From positions 248,001 through 312,000 of the forward strand of contig KV419395.1 of assembly GCA_001630475.1 (NCBI GenBank): a DNA stretch of 64,000 nt, given 5' to 3'. The position numbers were made by a program, and so were the translations under genes. The DNA is from Sistotremastrum niveocremeum HHB9708 (taxonomy: Eukaryota; Basidiomycota; Agaricomycetes; Sistotremastrales; Sistotremastraceae). The notes under the pieces are model-generated. The model did no database searches. It was not told the origin of the DNA and saw only the letters and a program-made list of their open reading frames with translations. This document shows, in pieces, positions 48,795-61,200 of the stretch; the stretch's first letter is position 1; the number at the start of each line of letters is the position of its first letter.

Positions 48795-50011
48795 TCATGA
48801 ACTGTAAACTTTGATCGCGTTGTTTCTGAAGACTGCATCGATGCCTTCTTGCTCGATACCGAGTTCTGCCAAGCTTTCGCGTGCAAGTTCATACCAATCT
48901 CCAGCCCTTGACTTGGATTTTGAGAATGCAGAAGGTGAAGAACCGAAGATGATTCTTTCGAGACCGAATGCCTCTACAGCCGGGCCGAGATACATTTTTA
49001 TTCTGCGCTTCCATTCGCGTTTCTCCTTGCTGTCCTGGAATTTGTCGTCGACAGTGCCGCCGGGTGTCATGGGGGACATAGCCGGCGACAAAATAGAGCC
49101 ATGCGGGGGAGGGGTTGGCGGTGTGGGAGTATCCCAATCAGGGGGGAGGAAGTCGATGTAAGTAAGAGGGATCAATGAAAGCGAGGCAAGATGTGCTTGG
49201 TAGGCGAGATAGGTGGGGTGATTGAGTAATTTCACAATTGGGATGTTGTACGTGTGCGATGGTGGGAGAATATTGGCTAAATTCGACAAAATTGTGATCA
49301 GTTGCGCGATTCATGAAGTTTGTCGATGAACTCACATAGGACGATAGCGCCTTTGGCACCGGATCCGGGAGCACCGACTGAATTGCCAACGAACTCTTCG
49401 AGTACTTCCCATGGCTCATCACCGGCGTTTGAATGCAAGTCAAGGCCAACATCCAGATGGACAACGTGTCCTTGGCTAAGGGCCCATTTAATACCCTCCT
49501 GATGGGAAGGGGAAGGGCCCTTAAATAAGGTAGATAACGCGATGGGAATGGGAGACGATTTCAGAAGAGATGATGGGTTTGTGGGCACTCCAGACTGAAG
49601 TGGGTATGGAACCACGAGCGACGTAATAGGTACATTAGACTTGGAAAGTCTATGAGAGGGTAAATCAACAAAAGATCATATGGACCATGTGTGAAGCGAA
49701 AGCACTCACGAGGCAACTGCCTGTTCAAGGTTGGTTTCATTTTTAATGACAAGGACGACGCCACCAATTCGACCACCTAGTTCTTTGCCCGCTTCCGCGG
49801 TCCACTGATCGAGATTTCCTTCGCTGGAAACAACATGTGCATCGACGATGCTTTCTGGGTGGACAGTGCTAGGACTGGCGGGAAGAGGGAAGCGATCTGA
49901 TGTTCCAGAGTTGGGAGGAGAGAAAGCAGAGAGGGGAAGCCGAGGCAAGGTCCTGGGTCCCTTGCGACGAGCACCAACGCCAGGTGAAGGAGGTAGATCA
50001 GGTGCTGACAT
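48795..50011 (-). CDS. TIM-barrel metal-dependent hydrolase-like protein (amidohydrolase family)
   Basis: The start at 50011 gives MSAPDLPPSPGVGARRKGPR. Exons then read ESIVDAHVVSSEGNLDQWTA and GRIGGVVLVIKNETNLEQAV. PITSLVVPYPLQSGVPTNPS, SHQEGIKWALSQGHVVHLDV and AYQAHLASLSLIPLTYIDFL follow. The end KMYLGPAVEAFGLERIIFGS, then SRAGDWYELARESLAELG and IDAVFRNNAIKVYSS, is typical of the last strand and helices of amidohydrolase-2 proteins (ERIIFGSDxP, then NAxRLY). The usual aspartate in FGSD is serine here (FGSSPS), so metal-dependent activity is doubtful. A Pro-rich loop sits at PDWDTPTPPTPPPHG. Confidence 0.6.
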
Positions 50012-50901
50012 TTTCGACGATAAGCTAAGGAGTGTCTTGACTGATCAGCCCAAGTGAGTACAAGGCCTTTATAAACCACAAGACTTGTTTGGTCTCGGTC
50101 AACTTCACGACTGTTGGCATCACTCCGGGTTCGGGCCCTAATCACAGCCACAGGCTCGTCCAACAAAGCAACCATCACCATCTGCGAGCATGTATTTTGT
50201 TGGCATGATCCGTTCTACCTTATCTATACTCAGTCGTAGTGTATCGAATCCTTGTTATAACTACCATGCATCTGAGATGATATTTTGCGCTGATTAGCAG
50301 GACGTCGATCGACAAATGAAACGGCTTTTGCTTCTAGATAACATGGAACATCGTGTAGGACGAGATAATTAAACGAGGAGCGACGTATGGTCACTCGGCT
50401 GGTAGTGCAGTCGCTTCAGGAATTGATCAAAACTTCATCAAGGATGAAATCGTGCTACGCCAACAACCAAAAGCAGGGTGTCGTACCTTTCATGTAATAT
50501 CAAAATGCAATAAACCTCAAGATATCGATTACGCAGCGGCTTCATGTTGGATCGGCATTAAGACTGGCGAATCATGCACTCAAGCGGAATGATCAATATA
50601 CGACCCAGATCATCCCCTATGGGGGCGGGGGTGGGTTTCTTCGAAAGATAAGCCAGAAAAGCCTCTTCAAGATGTTCCGCGAAGACAGATCAAGAACGTC
50701 GTCAGTCCTTCCCATTGAGTTGGTCGACAGAAGCAACATGCCGCTGCAGCACGTTCTGGTCATTGTACCGGCAACACGTTTTCGGTGTAAGGACTAGCAC
50801 CCCAAGAGCACCCCCTCGCGTACACGAAGCTCGCATAAATAGAGGACGTGAGCACAAAGCATTGCAAGTGCCAGAGTTCTCCCCCGCAGTCTGTCTTCAC
50901 C
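50012..50901. other. 890 bp intergenic region
   Basis: No gene or tRNA recognised. A TATA-like CATAAATAGA lies at 50834-50843 about 60-70 bp before the next start codon. Confidence 0.45.
50834..50843 (+). promoter_or_regulatory. TATA-like element of the GX3-repeat gene
   Basis: CATAAATAGA stands 59-68 bp upstream of the ATG at 50902, a usual place for a fungal TATA box with a short leader. Confidence 0.4.
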
Positions 50902-52198
50902 ATGATGCACCCACCCCGTACCTCGACAGTCACTGAGATCTTCACTGACGCCGCAGCCCCCAGGTATGTAAATTTAAGCGTCCTTCCGGAATGAGAAATT
51001 TGATTGATTGATCGTGCAACCCTTCGCCCACAGGCCAGAATTCGAATTCATGACAGAAAATAGAGAGACTGGACCACCCAGGGCGCACTTCGCTGACGGA
51101 CCAACATTCTGGTCACCACCTCGCCCTAAGCTCCATCGCTCGAAAACTCAAGAGTCGGGTGGCAGCGGCAGCTCTGGAAGCCGGACGAGCAAGGATCGCC
51201 ACAAGCGTTCTCACGGATCAGGATCCGCGTCGATCCTCAGCGCCATGCTCGACGACGATAACCGCCAGTCTGAGCAACTGAGGGGCGCTCTCGTCATTAC
51301 GCGCGAAAAACTCGAGATAGAGACCCATCGGGCTGACAACGCCGAACTACGTGCTGAAACGGCCGAAGCCAAGTTGCGGCAGTCTGAGGCACGCGCCACC
51401 AACGCGGAGAGGGCGCGCCGGACGCTAGAGATCGAGGATGCTCGAACTCGGGAAGAAATCAAGCGGCTTCGTCAACAGCTTGATAACGCGCATCGAGAGA
51501 TCAGGCGGGCCCAATCTTTCATCGACGAGCTCGCCGAAGCCAGGAACAAGGCCGAGCTGGCGGCGCACAAGAATCGAGAAACTGCTCGTGGGTATCAATT
51601 GGCTTTACGGGAGCGAGAAATGCTCGAACAGGGACGGGAAGAAGGACGACGCCTCGGTATGCAGAAGGGGTACAGGGAAGGTCGTCTGAGGGGTTGGGAA
51701 GAGGGTAGGGAGGAAGGTTGGGAGGAGGGGCTTGAGGAGGGACGTGAAGGGAGTGCAGAGGGTGTCGTCAAGGGTCGAGTCGACGGTTGGAGAGCTGGTC
51801 TCGACCGTGGCCAATCGATTGGCAAGGCTCAAGTATGGAAGGCGGGCCAGCGAGACGGACGTGAAGAAGAACGTCGGCAAGCCGTCGACGCGTTCGACAA
51901 GTACATGGACAACGAACCAGTCGGCCCACAGCTCGGCGACTCAGACGAGCAGTCGCCTGAGCGGAATGCGCGCAACGTGAGTGCCGTCTATCGCATCCAG
52001 ACTCACGCTCCCATTGTTCTGATAGATTGGTGTAGCACTCTAGCTGGATATACTATCCTGAGCCAGAAACGATTATTTCGGATCCGGAGAGCCCGCAGAG
52101 CAGTTCGTCGCAGTCATTATGGGAGCAGGGTTCTCCTGAACGCGGTGCTGTGCCTGCGCACGAAGTCAATTAGAAGAATACGCTGGTTCGTATTGTAG
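50902..52198 (+). CDS. Coiled-coil protein with a long glycine-every-fourth-residue repeat
   Basis: The first exon (50902-50963: MMHPPRTSTVTEIFTDAAAP) joins at 51034 to PEFEFMTENRETGPPRAHFA. A coiled coil of about 130 residues follows (QLRGALVITREKLEIETHRA to LALREREMLEQ). After that glycine recurs every fourth position for about 16 turns: GREEGRRLGMQKGYREGRLR, GWEEGREEGWEEGLEEG and on to GWRAGLDRGQSIGKAQ, with one three-residue step. A similar deca-GX3 pattern is known in Yae1 and Lto1, where it mediates their pairing. The 3' end is uncertain: a GTGAGT donor at 51978 and a downstream frame reading YPEPETIISDPESPQSSSSQ to a stop at 52173 suggest a spliced acidic tail instead of the open frame to 52198. 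Function unknown. Confidence 0.65.
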
Positions 52199-53775
<1,577 letters not shown>

Positions 53776-54265
53776 TCCACTCGTTCATGTTCCGTTCTTT
53801 GTCGTCGTCTCGGTTTTGTAGCAGCATCATTAACCTGTAATTCATCAATAAACATTCTATACATGTACAACATCCAAATTGCGTTCAGTGCAAAGCATAG
53901 AAAGCCATCCGCTCGTCGTTCAGAATGTCGACGTGGCCCTGTTTTGAGTCGCCCGCGTCTCCAGAACGAAACTCAGTTAGGAGAGCTCGACCGCTGCTAT
54001 GACCCATACCAATCAAGAGTATAACAGATCTCAGCATCCCAATACAATCTTCAAAGGGAAAGGGCAGAGAAGTCTCATTACAGCGTCATTCAAATATCAT
54101 ACAATAAAAGCGAATACTAAACGAGGGATCCATAATTACGATGAATGATTGTTCATCTGGATGGGTCCCGGGGTCGATCGGTTGTACAAAGCGAGTCAGT
54201 AATTTGGAGAATATAAAACGGGCCACTCGTGGGGCGCAAAGGTCACGTAGGAAAGTCGAAGCTGG
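53776..54265. other. Convergent spacer, partly belonging to the MYND repeat unit
   Basis: Contains the polyubiquitin 3' UTR. From about 54060 it holds sequence resembling 56040-56130 (for example ACAATAAAAGCGAATAC against ACAACAAAAGCGATTAC), so the tandem duplication starts outside the gene. Confidence 0.5.
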
Positions 54266-55609
54266 TTATACAGAAGTATTTTCCCTGAAGAAGGGCAGTT
54301 TCCCTTTATACTGGGTTTGATTACGCGTTGTCAGAACACGCCGTAGGAAACGTCGTTCCGATTTGGAAAGTTTCACAGAGGGGAGAGCCATGACAAAGTC
54401 GAAGATAACGTCCTGCTCGGCAGCACGTTGTAGTTCAAGCGGTGAACCCTTCCATTCGTCAAAGACCTTTCCATAGTAATGTCTAAGACGGCTGATCTCC
54501 GCGCGGTCGGTACAATTGGCAAATCCAAAGGGGATAAGCAAAGTGGAATCGAGGAGATCCGAAGGGTGCACGACAAAAGACTTGAGAGCCCAAACAGCTG
54601 CTACGCGATTCGGGGATTCAGATAGTACGATTTCGAATTCGGGCGGCATCTTGGCACGAAGTTTCTTCAGGCCTTTTCGATCCATCACTGTAATGAGAGA
54701 CGACGTAGAGTAAGCATCGACGAATTCTTCGAAAGTGCACTTTTCGATAAGGAGAGGGTATATTTCCTGGAAGAGAATGTTCGGCCGATCGTCGCTAACA
54801 GTGCAATATCCAAATGTGATCCATATCCCGGGGAGTTCGACGGGTGGACGATTATTGTCGAATACGCTGACATAGAAAGCAAAGCAGTCTTGTCGAATGC
54901 CGGACCAATTGGCGACCTCTTCTTGACCTTCATCATCGAGATGCAGGCCTATATGCATGCCTACGCGTGTTATGAGATCGAGCTTTAGGCGATGCTGAAA
55001 GGCAGAATAGTTGGTTTTGATGTGGAATAATTCGGGATGTTGCCTAACCCAGGCATAGTTAACATCAGAAAAGGTCCTCCCTGCCCGTTGGTATGTAGCG
55101 ACAATCTGGCTGTGAAGGCAGCCTTGTAGGCGCCATTTATGAGCAGTTGAAGGCTTTACATTGAGTAGCCGGAAGAGGTCATCATAAATCTCGAGAAGTC
55201 TTCTTTTCTCCTCAAGGGTGGGAGCCTCCAGAATGCCCCAGTCATGCAGAGCTTGTTGATCACATTGTGCGAATTTAACTCGGAAGAGAGGGTCGTATAT
55301 GAGGGCGGCGAGGTGGTCTGCAGTTGTGATTTCGCGACCAGGGGAGTCACAACTGACGATATGACAGATCCAATGTCTGCTTTGACATTTCTTACTGCAA
55401 TAAGACACCCTCGCGCATCCGACGCAGGTTTTTGTCGTGGGAGCGTTACAGAGCTCGCAGTGTCGCATGATTGGCGGTGTAGATAAAATCAAGGACAGCG
55501 TTTGGGTATCGCTGGGATCAATAATCAATGACATATAAGATACCAACGTGTGGTAAGACTGACAATTCTTTGGGAAGAACTGTGTTGATAAAGACGACTC
55601 GACGAGCAC
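54266..55609 (-). CDS. MYND-type zinc-finger protein, paralogue 1
   Basis: Eight zinc ligands are visible near the N-terminus: CELCNAPTTKTCVGC, SYCSKKCQSRHW and HIVSC, the MYND pattern C-x2-C-x7-C-x2-C-x5-C-x3-C-x7-H-x3-C. About 350 further residues include IYDDLFRLLNVKPSTAHKWR, HIGLHLDDEGQEEVANWSGI, KCTFEEFVDAYSTSSLITVM, KGLKKLRAKMPPEFEIVLSE and KLSKSERRFLRRVLTTRNQT. The open frame begins at 55609. The conserved start is probably the Met before RHCELC (55468) or MSLIIDPSD a little upstream; an intron in the leader is also possible. MYND fingers bind proline-rich partners. The rest looks like a fungal-specific family without known activity; no SET domain is seen. Confidence 0.8.
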   Translation of the reverse strand: MLVESSLSTQFFPKNCQSYHTLVSYMSLIIDPSDTQTLSLILSTPPIMRHCELCNAPTTKTCVGCARVSYCSKKCQSRHWICHIVSCDSPGREITTADHLAALIYDPLFRVKFAQCDQQALHDWGILEAPTLEEKRRLLEIYDDLFRLLNVKPSTAHKWRLQGCLHSQIVATYQRAGRTFSDVNYAWVRQHPELFHIKTNYSAFQHRLKLDLITRVGMHIGLHLDDEGQEEVANWSGIRQDCFAFYVSVFDNNRPPVELPGIWITFGYCTVSDDRPNILFQEIYPLLIEKCTFEEFVDAYSTSSLITVMDRKGLKKLRAKMPPEFEIVLSESPNRVAAVWALKSFVVHPSDLLDSTLLIPFGFANCTDRAEISRLRHYYGKVFDEWKGSPLELQRAAEQDVIFDFVMALPSVKLSKSERRFLRRVLTTRNQTQYKGKLPFFRENTSV

Positions 55610-56039
55610 TGGCGGTGAGATTTTCTGTATATATCGGTTCGGAACTCCCAGCCAGAAAAATGGGGGATTTGCGCTGAGGTAGATTTTATAGCTCGCTCAG
55701 AAGACTATCAAGATAACGGGATTTGGATACCGCTTTCAAGATGAGAAATCGGGCCTGACAGTGCAAAAGCAAAGGTTCCGGTCAGACGCGTGACGGTCAC
55801 GCGAGCCATCGCGACCGAGCTCGCGACGAGTTCTCGGCATCAGCGTTCCGGAGACATTCTGCTTCACATTAGCACTCTTACAGATATGGCGACGCGACCA
55901 GTCAATTGGACATCGCAGTCTTTCTACATGTATTATACACAAATTCCAGAACAAAACAGTCTTCAAAGGAGGCCGGTCAAGAGGCTTCTTTCAGATAAGA
56001 TCAAGGATAAGAATCATAAGATTGATATTTACGCCGAGG
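55610..56039. other. Spacer between the two MYND genes
   Basis: Holds the paralogue 1 promoter with the palindrome block at 55781-55801 and the 3' flank of paralogue 2. No further gene recognised. Confidence 0.5.
55781..55801 (-). promoter_or_regulatory. Conserved upstream block with palindrome, copy 1
   Basis: 21 bp identical to 57766-57786. It contains ACGCGT and the 13 bp palindrome CGTGACGGTCACG (6 bp arms around one G, 55789-55801). It lies about 310 bp upstream of the conserved MYND start, and identity here against diverged surroundings suggests a protein-binding site. Confidence 0.5.
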
Positions 56040-56245
56040 TCTGCCCACCTCCGCCGAGAAGTCTGTATCGTGTCTTTCGATTACTATACAACAAAAGCGA
56101 TTACAAAACAAGAGATGCGTGATTACAATGAGTGGAAAGGAATGAGTGTTTAGCTGTGATATGGTGACTTGTAGGTCGTATAAAGCTATGCTAATTTATA
56201 GAATAAAAATGTGTTTTTCGTGGTCCGGAAGAGTGATGTCGGGGT

Positions 56246-57541
56246 TCAAGCTGATTCTTTAGAAGTCGCGTCCTTGAAAACCGGTAGTTTCCCTCCGTAC
56301 TTGGCTTGGTTTTGTGTCGTGAGAACGCGCTGTAGAAAACGTCTCTCCGATTTGGAGAGTTTCGCAGCTCGGAGAGCCGTGATGAGATCGAAGATGATAT
56401 CCTGCTCGGCAGCACGTTGCAGCATCAGGGGCGGAACTTTCCATTCATCAAAAACTTTGGCATAGTAGTGTTTGAGACGATTAGACTCCGTGCTGTCCGT
56501 ACAATTTGCGAATCCAAAGTGGACTAGCACACTTCGATCGAAAGATTCTGCTGGATAGGTGACGAAAGATTTGAGGGCCCAGACAGCTGGTATGCGACTC
56601 GGGGACTGCGAGAGAACCACTTCGAACTCTGGTGGCATTCCGCTACGAAGTTTCTTCAGGCCTTTTTTGTCCATGAGTGTAATGAGAGATGACGTCGAAT
56701 AGGCATCGACAAACTCCTCGAAGGTGCATTTCCGGATTAGGAGGGGGTATAATTCTTTGAGAAGAAGGCGCCATCGATCATCGTTAACCGTGCAACAACC
56801 GAACCTCAGCCATAGCCCTGGAGACTCGGCGGGGAGATTGTTGCCGTTGAATACGACGATATAGAATGTGAAGCAGTCGTAGTGATGGTCAGACCAATTG
56901 GCAACGCGTTCGCCGCCTTCATCGTCGGACTGGAGGCCTATATGCGCACATACAAGTTGCGCAAGATCGAACTTCCTGCCGGACTGCAGGCTAGCATACG
57001 TGGTTCTGATTTTGAAATATTCGGGATGTTGACCAAGCCAGGAAAAGTTAGCATTGGAAGTGGTGATCCCAGCTTGTTTATATGCATCGATGATTCGAGT
57101 GTAGAGGCAGCCTTGTACGCGCCATTTATGAGCTGTTGAAGGCTTTACTCCGAACCGTCGGAATAGGTCGGCATAGACTCTGAGAAGGGCTCTTTTATCC
57201 TCATTGGTAGAAGCCTTGAAGAATCCCCAATCATGCATCGCCGGATCGTGAAAATGTACAGATGTAGTCGGGTTTTGGGACTGAGGATCGTATATGACGG
57301 CGGCAAGATGGTCTGCAGTGGTGATTTCTCGACCGGGGGTATCACATTCGAGAATATGGAAGATCCAGTGTTCGCTTTGACATTTCTTGCTGCAATAAGC
57401 CACCCTCGAGCATCCCACGCAGGTCTTTTTCGTAGGAGCTTTGCAGAGCTCGCAGTGTCGTGTCATTGGCGGTATAGATAAAATCAAGAATAGCTCTTGG
57501 GTATCGCTGCAATCATTGATCAGTCCCGTATATAATATCAA
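56246..57541 (-). CDS. MYND-type zinc-finger protein, paralogue 2
   Basis: The MYND finger is intact: CELCKAPTKKTCVGC, AYCSKKCQSEHW and HILEC. The body follows paralogue 1 throughout: VYADLFRRFGVKPSTAHKWR, HIGLQSDDEGGERVANWSDH, KCTFEEFVDAYSTSSLITLM, KGLKKLRSGMPPEFEVVLSQ, KLSKSERRFLQRVLTTQNQA. The end is SKESA, a little longer than the other copy. The conserved start is the Met before TRHCELC (57466); the open frame goes on to 57541. Both genes keep an intact reading frame, which argues that both are under selection. Confidence 0.8.
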   Translation of the reverse strand: MILYTGLINDCSDTQELFLILSIPPMTRHCELCKAPTKKTCVGCSRVAYCSKKCQSEHWIFHILECDTPGREITTADHLAAVIYDPQSQNPTTSVHFHDPAMHDWGFFKASTNEDKRALLRVYADLFRRFGVKPSTAHKWRVQGCLYTRIIDAYKQAGITTSNANFSWLGQHPEYFKIRTTYASLQSGRKFDLAQLVCAHIGLQSDDEGGERVANWSDHHYDCFTFYIVVFNGNNLPAESPGLWLRFGCCTVNDDRWRLLLKELYPLLIRKCTFEEFVDAYSTSSLITLMDKKGLKKLRSGMPPEFEVVLSQSPSRIPAVWALKSFVTYPAESFDRSVLVHFGFANCTDSTESNRLKHYYAKVFDEWKVPPLMLQRAAEQDIIFDLITALRAAKLSKSERRFLQRVLTTQNQAKYGGKLPVFKDATSKESA

Positions 57542-57765
57542 TGTGTGTTGAGACTGACAATTCGTTGGGAGGGACTGTGTCGGTAAGGACGACTCGACGA
57601 GTTGTGCTGGGTGCTGGCGGGGAGAGTTTCTGAATATAGCCGTTCAGAAAAGGGGGGGATTGCGCTGAAGTAGATTCTATAGTTCGCTGAGCAGGCTCTC
57701 AAGATGACGAGATCTGGATGCAGCTTTCAAGATGAAGAATGGGTCCGGACAGTGCAGATGTTCAA

Positions 57766-57786
57766 GTCAGACGCGTGACGGTCACG
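57766..57786 (-). promoter_or_regulatory. Conserved upstream block with palindrome, copy 2
   Basis: Identical over 21 bp to 55781-55801, with the palindrome at 57774-57786. About 300 bp upstream of the paralogue 2 start. Confidence 0.5.
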
Positions 57787-57930
57787 TTTCACGGGAGCTC
57801 TCGCGACCGAGTTATCGGCATCGTCTTTCCAGAGACATTCTGCTTCCCATACACACTCTTATAGATATATCGAAGCGATCGTTCGCTTGGACGTTCGTCG
57901 GCAGATAAACCTATTGCAGTCTTTCTATTT

Positions 57931-58246
57931 GATAGGATTTACATGCCGTATTTTTCGAAAGCAGGAGGTGAAGTACTGAACAAGAGAGGTTGACAACGAC
58001 AGCATGCAGACATATACAGATTGAGAAAGCCCGCAGAGGAATGTCCATGAGACGATATGAAATCACAGCAGGAGTTTAACAAGACGCGATCACGGTGTAC
58101 GCATGATAAAACAAATGTTACAAACAATTAGCACATTAATGAGGATTAAGAAATATATAAAGAGTACGGGGTCAGGATCGGGACTGTGAAGAATCGTCAG
58201 CCCCATAAGAAGGACTTTGGAAGAAAATGCAACTTACCAGTTGATG
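57931..58246. other. Spacer between MYND 2 and the Sec7 gene
   Basis: 316 bp, AT-rich, presumably the 3' UTR of the Sec7 gene and distal promoter of MYND 2. No gene seen. Confidence 0.4.
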
Positions 58247-61200
58247 TCATGAGCTCGTGGCAGGGAAAATGTGATAATCAGGAATAGGCGAGTTGTTTTC
58301 TCTGATGTATGACAGCATCCAAGGGATCAAGCTGTTCTGACGGCATAGAACCGCCAGCTCACGCCCAGTTCGGAGAGAAGGCGGCTTGACCAGTTGCCTC
58401 TCTAGAAGATGCGACGGAGGAGGAGCAACAGCCGGAGGGATCAGAGAGTCTTGCAGCACTCTGAACGCCATGATATCAGATGCTGCTCGAACTCTGTCCA
58501 CGAGAGAACTCGGCGAAGACTTGGCAGAATCTCTAAGATGCTGCGCAAGCTGTATCTGCCTGTCTAAGAGATTGGGGAGATTTTGCTGACTGTCATCCAA
58601 ACTGAACATGTATTTCCGTGTTCGCCCATCCTGGTTCGGGAATGCAATTTGGATCGTATTACGCATGAAAGCGCGCTCGATGGTCAACGCTTTGCTGAGT
58701 GGAAGCCCTGTATAATATGCGGCATTCGCGCCTGATCGAGACATGATCATTGACTTGGTACCAAGGGCAGTGCCGGTCACCTTGAACGAAGCTTCCGCTG
58801 ACCGCGAGAAGTCCAAAATCGGGGGGTCAAAGAGCAAGTCATGACCAAGAAGTTGGATGCAGAAGTCAGGGTCCGGATGAGGGATTCTGATCGTGATCGG
58901 TGCAGACTCGGCGCGGTAGGTCAATCGATCTGGAAGAGGTTGCTTGACTGAGATGGGGGCACTTCGATGAGCGGTTAGACTGTCCAGCGCTTGGACAAGT
59001 TTCTCCCTGTATATGGAACCATATATCCTCTCAAGCATATCGTCAGGAACCAGGTTGCGTGTATCGTACGGCCGGAAAGCTTCAATGAAATCGCGAGCGG
59101 TCACCGTGATGGGTGCCATAAAGGTGGGGTCGTGGGTTTGAGCGGTGTGAAGGACATCGTTGAGATGAATGATAGCCTTGACAAGTGACGTTGCGAGATC
59201 CCGGTCGAAAGAGACAAGTTGGGCATTGGCTTCGTACCATCTACCTGCGAACCCAGTGATGAGATTGTCCATGAGATTCTGCATGGACGGCAAGCGAATC
59301 GACATCAAGAAGACGCGAAGCGCCTGGTCGATGCGAATGCCCGTGAAGCCGAAACCGTCAATGAACGCTTTCAGAGCAGCCTTGGCTTGTCGTCGGGATA
59401 GATAATAGCCGAGCTGCGTCTTGTCCAAGTCCTGCACGGAGAACAGGAGGCTGCCAAATCCAACGGGGTCATCACGACCGCGAAGGAAAGTGTTGACAGC
59501 ACGATCAGAGTTGAATTTGAACGTCTGTACCAATTCGCGAACGCGAGGGTCATTCTGCAGCACCGAGGGGTCCCGATCAGCGCTACGACCGGTGACCATT
59601 TGCAGCCTATCCAGGCGCACAACGTGCTTAACAATCACAGAAGTATCCAAAGGCGGCTTAGGCCCATCTCGGATGACTGAACTGGCCAAATCTTCCTTGA
59701 CAGGTTTAGCGATGACGAGGATGTCACTGAACAAGAATAATATTCGATCCTTGACAGTGTTTGCATCGGCCACTTGCAAAACAGAAGATGAATGCAAGAA
59801 TTTTCGAGGCGGGTCATCGAGAGCTGACGGCCGTCTATCATCGCCTTCTAAAGCGAGAATGCTATCAATGCGGCTCAAGAGCTCCGCCGTGCTGATCTTG
59901 AGGTTCTCGGCGTTTGTAGAGGTAGAAGAAGCAAATGATGATGTCGAGGTGTGGGGATCATGGGAGGTGTCTATAGTTGACGGTGTTGGCAAAGGGTCAG
60001 GTATCGATCCTGAGGGAGGCGGAGCACTGGCCGAAGGAAAATGAGTACGGAATCCATAGAGAGAGAAGTATCTTACACGTTAACATTCACTATCTCGGGT
60101 CTCGGTGATCTCGCCGGCAACGGAGAATTTCGCGCAGAATTATTTCGTGAAAGGGCGGTGTAGAGAGGGGCAGATCTCGGCGAACGATTAGACAAAGGCG
60201 GCGGCGATCGAGAATCAAGTCGTCTAAGTGTGCCCATTCAATTACTCCAGCACATACTTCGTGATCAAAGAACTTACCGATTCAAAGGTGACCCATTTCG
60301 AAGAGCCTCCTGAGCCTCTTGCAGTTCCTTCACAGAAGCAGTAGGAGGCGAAGAACGCGAACTGGAAGAAGCACTCGCTTGCAACTTGGCAGCAAGAATC
60401 TCGCTAGGGAACGGACCAGGTGTAGGCGTCGGCATTCTATTTTCTCTCTCCTTGCCCTTCAGCGTCGAATTGCTTCGCGATAACGGAGGAGAATATGCGA
60501 CCTCTTCCCAGTCCGCTGTAAGATCATCAGGCGGACTGCTAAGCACCTCCGTGAACGAAGCTTTTTTCTTCGACAACTTTCGCTCTAACCGACTCCCTTC
60601 GGCGGGTTCAGCGCCTACGGATGCAAGCTGTAATGTGCTCGTCGGTGTAGTTGACCGGCCGTTGACGTTCCCACTGCTATTCTGCGATGGTAAGAATTTC
60701 TTCATCCATTGTTTAACGCCTTGTCGATCAGTAGGCAGCTTGCCCGCTTTATGCGAGGGATTAGACATATGTTCAGTAGGGAAGCCAGCAGGCAGATATT
60801 CAGGCGAAGTATTCGGGAGCGTCGTAGCCATCGACGCAGGAGTAGAAGGACCAGCGCTATATTGCTGATATTTCTGCAGGAGCTTAGAATCAGAGGCTTG
60901 ATGCGATAATCGCCTCTCGTTGTACTCGGCTTGATGTTGTGAAGATGACATGGTCGGCGTGGCAGTCCTCGGATTTGCAACTCGACTATTTGGCGTGATC
61001 GTTCCGGAATGATAAGGATAGGGTCCCGAAGACGATGTAGTGTGTACATCGGTCGTGGAGGCAGAAGCAGATACTGACATGCCTCTCGCGCGTTTGCGTT
61101 CCTGTTCAGCTTGAAGTTCCTTCATACCAGGGAAAGGATCCAATTTCGTATCCATGTATCTGAAATCGTTGGCTGAGACAGGAGGAACGGGGGAAACACC

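Larger units (their letters stand above)
54060..55930. repeat. Tandem duplication, copy 1
   Basis: This unit recurs at about 56040-57930. Three anchors give nearly constant offsets: gene stop 54266/56246 (1980), MYND start Met 55468/57466 (1998) and the upstream palindrome block 55781/57766 (1985). The copies have diverged clearly in DNA and protein but keep gene, promoter and 3' flank, so the event is not recent. Confidence 0.8.
56040..57930. repeat. Tandem duplication, copy 2
   Basis: Partner of the unit at 54060-55930, in the same orientation and directly adjacent. The outer limits are approximate because similarity fades gradually. Confidence 0.8.

Noticed and set aside
59421-60044. 207-codon plus-strand frame inside the Sec7 gene
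   Set aside because: Ser/Arg-rich reverse reading of a well supported coding exon.
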